This document shows, piece after piece, positions 58,934 to 64,000 of a stretch of 64,000 bases of DNA. Numbering within the stretch: the first letter of the stretch is position 1; each line of letters opens with the position of its first letter. The notes beneath the pieces are model-generated. The model did not search any database. It saw nothing but the letters and a program-made list of their open reading frames with translations, and was not told the origin of the DNA. A program made the position numbers and the translations under genes. The stretch is from Geosiphon pyriformis (taxonomy: Eukaryota; Glomeromycota; Glomeromycetes; Archaeosporales; Geosiphonaceae). The stretch is from contig JAAOMT010000239.1 of the NCBI GenBank assembly GCA_016748015.1, positions 256,218-320,217 on the forward strand, written 5' to 3'.

Positions 58934-60336
58934 CTAAGTTACATAAACTTTGATGTTTTGCATAGCTAAAGGACGACTTGAATAAACTGCTTGTGGATGA
59001 ATTATTCTTGACGTTTTCGTTGTCAAGTCGTCGTTTTCTGCATTTTGTTTTATATACTTCTCTGATTCTAAAAACTGCAACCGCTCATTTGAAGACCTGT
59101 TATTATACAAATCTTGAAGCTCAGTCAACCTCGCTTTAACTTCTTTGGCAGTAGGACGATTGAATGGATTAGACTCCCAACACCTTTTAATAAGTTCAGC
59201 ATAACAAGGTGGAATAAGGGGGGAGGTAATCTCAGGCCTTTGACCATTAAAAATAATATCTAATATGAGATCGCGGTCATGAGGACGATCATGAAAGGGA
59301 GGCTTTCCCGTTGCCAATTCCCATAATAACATCCCTAGACTATAAATATCACCAGCCGTCGTAAACTTTCCCCCTCCTAAAACTTCTGGCGGAATATATG
59401 GAATTACTCCATATATTCCTGTTGTTGTTGTTGTTGTTGTTTGATGATTTGTAGGTTGACATAATCCGACGTCTCCAATTCTTACATAACTATTATTGAA
59501 TTGTAAAATGTTGCCCGAGTGTAAATCGCGATGAACCATGCCAGCAGAATGAATTTGATCAAGTCCAGAAGTTATAGACCACGCGATCATCAATTTATTA
59601 AACCAATTCGTTGAATGAAAATTTGTTGACATATATCTCCGCATATCACCATGTTGAGCAAATTCCATCACAATTCCATACTCTTGTGTTTCAGTGTTTT
59701 GCGTAAGTCCTATTACTTCAGAGATAAATGATAGGCCCCAATTCTTCAGAAACATAGATCTTTGTATATTTAACTATCAAAAAGGAAAGAACGATAAATA
59801 GTTAATTAGTTAAAATAATAAGGATTAAACTCAAAGATAAACGCAAATAATAATAGTAATTTGATTACCTCTTTCAAGAGTTCATCATTCTTTAAAGTTG
59901 GTTTTATAAATTTTATTGCCACTTCATTATCTGTTTCTTCCTTCCAATTAGTTTTTCTTCTTTCATATTCACCACCACATTTTATACTATATTTATCAAT
60001 TAAACCATCCACGTAGGTTGCTTTATAAACTGTAGCAAACCCTCCCTCTCCAATTTTGTCAATATTTGATAAACGCTCCCATGGAATCCATTCATAATAA
60101 ACAACTCTGCCATAGTGATCTCCAGATTTCCCATTAGGTGGAAGATAGATAGGAGTCTTGATTAATTCATCAACCACTTTATTACCGCTTGAAAAATCTT
60201 TGTAAAGTCTTTCCAAAAATATAGATTTGCATGCTCCACACTTATTCCATCCATGTCCAACGCTCTCTTGACAGAAAGAACACACTTTACAATCATGAAT
60301 TTGTGGACGATCTCCTTCAATATCAAGGTTTCCCAT
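58934..60336 (-). CDS. TKL-type protein kinase, intact family member
   Basis: Exon 1 is 60336-59869 and exon 2 is 59773-58934; GTAATC donor, TTTTGATAG acceptor, phase 0; 435 residues. The start MGNLDIEGDRPQIHDC is chosen because the broken paralogs begin MENLxIxRTRPxxHDC at the same point; an upstream extension through the (CA)n repeat is unlikely. Order: Cys pairs CKVCSFC...WNKCGAC (about 16-42), linker LYKDFSSGNKVVDEL, YEWIPWERLSN, glycine loop GEGGFATVYKATY, ATP lysine VAIKFIKP, catalytic loop MVHRDLHSGN, GDVGLCQP, PPEV for APE, and CWESNPFNRPTA at the end of the domain. The short tail ends around IIHPQAVYSSRPL. The DFG position reads DVG. All catalytic residues are present, so it is probably active. 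Substrate unknown. Three broken copies lie in the same window. Confidence 0.92.
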
Positions 60337-60361
60337 GTGTGTGTGTGTGTGTGTGTGTGTG
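60337..60361. repeat. (GT)n microsatellite at the kinase start
   Basis: A GT run (CA on the coding strand) directly abutting the ATG of the minus-strand kinase, in its 5' leader. Confidence 0.9.
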
Positions 60362-60442
60362 AATAAAGAATGAAATGTGAATAAGTTATTATGAAAAGCT
60401 TTTATTAACAATATTTCTTTAAAAAGGGGTGGGGGAAATTCT

Positions 60443-60450
60443 TATTTATA
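60443..60450 (-). promoter_or_regulatory. TATA box of the intact kinase
   Basis: On the minus strand GAAATACTATAAATAAGAAT then TTCCCCCACCCC, 107 bases upstream of the start, matching the context at the 22.6- and 62.7-kb paralogs. Confidence 0.65.
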
Positions 60451-61530
60451 GTATTTCTCTTAATAAAAAACAGTTTAACTTTTTCATCAAACAATTGTTA
60501 AAAGTATTAAAGTTACCAGAGATTGATTAAATCATCATTATTACAAGTATTAGTCTGATTAAGATTTGATATTCACAAAAAACGCCCAAGAATATTTCTC
60601 ATTGTCTCGTTATTTTGAGTGTAAAAGGGGTCAGCTATTATATCATAGAAAAACTTTTTCATATGAAATACTTACTAATTATGTGTCAAACTTTCCTCAA
60701 CATTAAAAATAATTACAATAGGAAATAAAATCACCAATCACAAAGTATCTTAAACGCAAGCTTAATATAATGATTTAATTTTTACTGATTTTTTCTCAAT
60801 TCGTAACATGATCATTAATCAGTCTTGAAACGAAAATTTTTTTCCCATACTCTTAATATTTATATTTGCAAATACCATTTATAAGTGATTTAAAATTTGA
60901 TAAAAAAAGTTTCCTTTTGAAACTATAATATAATTTATCAAAACTTCAATAAAAATAATTTTGATTTACTCTATTTTGAGTCTCAATTTTTGTCTAAACA
61001 TCCAGCATATCAAAACATCCAACATATCAAAATATGAGCGATCAAGTATTTATTCATTCCTTACACTAAATTTAATTTTAGAAATCTTACCATTAAAGAT
61101 AATCTGACATATAGATGATGCGAAACATTCCAATTTTTAGTGGCTTATTTTTCAAATTAAAGCCTTAAACAAATTAGCTATTTTTGTACATGTATATGAG
61201 ATCTAGACACCTATTACGAGATAGTATCGTTTTATTGATTCAAATAAGATAAGGAAAGGGCTGAATTAAGAACAATACCAAAGAGTGATCATTATTTCAT
61301 ACCGTTTCGAGATAAAAGGTTACGAATTTGAAACAATGATATCCCTTATCGGAGGATCTAATGAAAACGTGTGTAAGATTAATTATAATTTAGTTTCTTG
61401 AAAAAAAAAAAAACTTTCCTATACTATGATGATCTGGCTTTATGTGCTTTGCCATCTCTTTTGAAGAAAACTACAAAAAAAAATGAAGGCTTCCAGATCA
61501 TAAATCATCTTAGTGACAGATAGCACTAGT
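60451..61530. other. Intergenic region
   Basis: Moderately AT-rich, no gene recognised. A near-exact short duplication, AACATCCAGCATATCAA / AACATCCAACATATCAA, lies at about 60998-61030. Confidence 0.5.
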
Positions 61531-61840
61531 GGAAAGGGAATATTTTTGCGACTTCTTTCGCAAAAGGAAATCTGAGTTTTTAGAGCCGGGATACTTTAGC
61601 GATACCTTCCTTCGCCAAAGGAAACCCGGGTTTTTAGAGCCTATTGCAGAGAGCTGAGCTATGGAGAAAAGATGGGAGGGGCACAGGTAAATTCAAACTA
61701 AGGACACTGCTCAATTAATGCATATTAGCTGCTGGAAAGGGGATACTTTAGAGACTTCTTCTGTCGCTAAAGGAAACCAATTTGAATTGGAGCTCGGTGG
61801 AAAGGTGATACTTTAGCGACAGACATCGCTAAAGGAAATC
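61531..61840. repeat. Cluster of four hairpin-forming 40-bp repeats
   Basis: Four copies (61531-61570, 61588-61625, 61733-61776, 61799-61840) follow the pattern GGAAAGGGGATACTTTAGCGAC, spacer, TCGCTAAAGGAAA. TTTAGCGA and TCGCTAAA form inverted arms with a 6-9 base loop. Copies 1 and 2 are part of a longer tandem unit ending GTTTTTAGAGCC. Copies 3 and 4 share a CAATTTGAAWT tail. The arms vary together in part (copy 1 has TTTTGCGA / TCGCAAAA). Confidence 0.75.
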
Positions 61841-62017
61841 AATTTGAAATTAGTTTAAGGATATGATTATTTACTCTTACAGAGCCACCTGAAGCTATAA
61901 AGAGAATAATGAGAAGAGAACGACGGTGTGATACAGGGCTTCTGGAAATTGCGCTCGGATCAATTAAACTTGCAAATGGAGTCGGCATTCCTTACTGAAA
62001 AACATAAAGCCCTTAAG

Positions 62018-62063
<46 letters not shown>

Positions 62064-62590
62064 GTTATTGCTTCATTTATCATTGGATGCAATCAGGAAT
62101 GCCGGGTCCATTAGCGAGTAATACATTATCTTCCAATAGCAGTCTTTTTGTCTAATCATGGGGAATTTGTGTCAATTTGTGATATCTTTTAAAATGGTTT
62201 GCACATTGATATCGATAATATTGTGTCTTGTAGGGTAGAGATCAATGACTTTTGTTAATAATTGAAAGTTATAATAATAAAATAGGTTTTATTGATTTTT
62301 TACGTTATAGGTGACACTGAATATCAAATGCTCCATAAATATTTTGTTTCTAAAATTACTTTATTTAAAAAAACGTCTCCCTCTTCTATGAAAAGATACT
62401 TTTGCATTGATTTAATTTTTACTCCTGCGTTTCTTAAAATGTAGAATTCAGGATATATCATTGAAAATGGCAACAATATTCTAGAAAACCTTTTAGTTAA
62501 TCAATCTCGATAAGGCTAATACTTAATAATAGAAATTCTAAAAATAATCATGCTAATAAATGATCCAATGTTTTTCTCTATGTTTATTTA
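61841..62590. other. Intergenic region with (ATT)n
   Basis: An (ATT)n run at 62019-62069 lies within an otherwise unassignable open frame. No gene recognised. Confidence 0.5.
62019..62069. repeat. (ATT)n microsatellite
   Basis: About 16 ATT units. Confidence 0.9.
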
Positions 62591-62599
62591 GAGAAATAG

Positions 62600-62607
62600 T
62601 ATAAATA
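62600..62607 (+). promoter_or_regulatory. TATA box of the kinase relic at 62.7 kb
   Basis: GAAATAGTATAAATA followed by CGAACTCCC, 133 bases before the ATG; conserved with the other paralogs. Confidence 0.6.
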
Positions 62608-62732
62608 CGAACTCCCTTCCTTTGAAAATTACTTTCTAAACTTACTACTAATAAAGTTTTAATAAAAGAAAAACTATTTTATCAACATTTTCATAATAGT
62701 TTATTCACATTTCATTCTTTATCGACACAAAC

Positions 62733-63109
62733 ATGGAAAATCTTGAAATTAAAAGAACTCGTCCAGAAATTCATGATTGTAACGAGTGTTCAACTTCTCA
62801 AGAGAGCATTCGAGATTGATAGAATAAGTGTGAAGCATGCTTGTTCTTATTTTTTGAAAAACTTTACAAAGACTTTTCAAGTGACAATAAATTGGCTGAT
62901 GAAATATTCAAGACTCCAATCTATATTCTACCTAATAATGAAGATGAATATAAATAGTTTAAAACATTATGAATGGATTCCATTGGAGCGTTTATCAATA
63001 AAATTGGGTAAGGGGTTCGGCACAATTTATAAAACAACCTATATTAATAGATTAATCGATAAAAGAATAGTGATAAGTTCTTTTAAAGAGATAATCAATT
63101 TATTATTTA

Positions 63110-63184
<75 letters not shown>

Positions 63185-63830
63185 ATTATTATTATTAATA
63201 TTATTATTATATTATTATTATTGTTATTATTTTAAAGGATTTAATTCTTATTTATTTATATTTTTTTTATTATTGTTTCTTTAATTAATTTAATTAAATA
63301 TCTATCATTCTTTAAAGATCCATTTTCATTAATAATATAAACACACTATTTTATATTTAAAATAATGGGAATTACACAAAACGCTAAAACAGTCGAGTAT
63401 GAAATTGTGATGAAATTTCCCCTAACATGACAACACGCGAAAAGTATTTATCAACAAATTTTCATTCTAAAATTGGTCTAATAAATTAGAATTCGCGTGG
63501 CATATCCTAATGAACTTTTAACAATACATTCTATTGGTATGATTCATCGTGAATTACTTACACTCAGGCAACATCCTACAATATGCTTATGATGAATCAA
63601 TTGACACCTCGGATTATGTCAACCTACAAACAATGAAACAAGAGCAAATAGTAAAATATGCATTAATTCCCATACATTCCCCCAGAAGTTCTAAAATGAG
63701 AAAATTTTACGACAGCTGGGAATTAGCAACAGGAATACCTCCCTTTCATGATTGTCCTCATGACGAATCCTAATAATGACTATTTTAAATGATCTTGTTC
63801 TTTTTATTTAGAAGAGTTTTTAAAATGATT
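62733..63830 (+). pseudogene. Broken TKL kinase, heavily decayed copy
   Basis: Starts MENLEIKRTRPEIHDCNEC. TGA TAG stops at 62817-62822 replace the Gly-Trp region of the intact copy (GHGWNKC). The Cys pair (CEAC), LYKDFSSDNKLADE and a shortened glycine loop (KLGKGFGTIYKTTY) remain. The end of exon 1 reads AAAGAGATAATC where the intact gene has AAAGAGGTAATC, so the splice donor GT has become AT. The intron has filled with an (ATT)n array. Downstream, GITQNAKTVEYEIVMKF, a broken catalytic loop (IHRE then LHSGNILQ) and the tail end of the C-lobe (ATGIPPFHDCPHDE) can be read in different frames. The C-terminal third is missing. Confidence 0.85.
63101..63232. repeat. Long (ATT)n array inside the dead kinase intron
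   Basis: About 130 bases of ATT units with a few interruptions, in the former intron of the kinase relic. Confidence 0.92.
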
Positions 63831-64000
63831 AATTGTTAAATTTAAATTGAATATAATCAATTTTCTACTTGTAAATCTTGATTCATTTTAAATATAAAGT
63901 TTTTTATGTTTCTTTCAATATGTTAAAATATATTTTTATTAATTTATTCATTTGATCTATTATAAAAGGAATTTTTCAAATCTGAAACCTCATATTTAAA

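Noticed and set aside
9713-63232. Regularly repeated ATT/AAT arrays as possible CRISPR-like or satellite structures
   Set aside because: They are simple trinucleotide microsatellites without spacers; nothing resembling a CRISPR array occurs.

Overview
The window looks like nuclear DNA of an arbuscular mycorrhizal fungus of the Rhizophagus type (Glomeromycotina). The reasons are its strong AT richness, short GT-AG introns of about 50-150 bases, many ATT microsatellites, several tyrosine-kinase-like (TKL) kinases with a Cys-x2-Cys N-terminal module, class 3 lipase, SANT and F-box genes, and abundant hAT and LINE transposons of families I associate with that genus. The assignment is inference; no rRNA or other species marker is present.

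Layout. 0-1.6 kb: a TKL kinase whose first exon lies outside the window. 2.5-5.75 kb: the 3' end of a Tc1/mariner transposase, then a complete hAT element with a multi-exon, frameshifted transposase. 5.7-10.5 kb: no convincing gene. 10.5-11.3 kb: a small secreted, cysteine-rich, Ser/Thr-rich protein with a GPI signal. 11.3-18.6 kb: AT-rich DNA with microsatellites. 18.65-21.46 kb: a 12-exon kinase whose tail is built from eight small exons separated only by phase-1 introns. 22.5-23.9 kb: a broken kinase paralog. 26.07-26.22 kb: a hAT MITE, followed by a broken AAA-ATPase-like gene. 30.05-31.43 kb and 36.1-36.6 kb: two SANT/Myb genes. 33.56-34.98 kb: a class 3 lipase that has lost its serine nucleophile. 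38.14-40.02 kb: an intact F-box/LRR gene.

41.9-56.8 kb is the most unusual part. At first sight it is featureless, extremely AT-rich DNA with stop codons everywhere and almost no CpG. Read codon by codon, it resolves into two converging LINE retrotransposons, a third LINE fragment and a DUF7869-type transposase. All are riddled with C-to-T and G-to-A transitions (Trp to stop, Gln to stop, Gly to Asp/Ser/Arg, catalytic Asp to Asn). A 1-kb hAT-like element inside the block is not affected, so it arrived later. This is a repeat-targeted, RIP-like or methylation-deamination signature.

57.3-63.8 kb: three further copies of the 22.6-kb kinase. One is intact (minus strand, 58.9-60.3 kb) and two are broken. 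They share a TATA box and start region. A cluster of 40-bp hairpin repeats lies at 61.5-61.85 kb.

The genes do not form one pathway. The common themes are expansion and decay of a kinase family, and repeated transposon invasion followed by inactivation.
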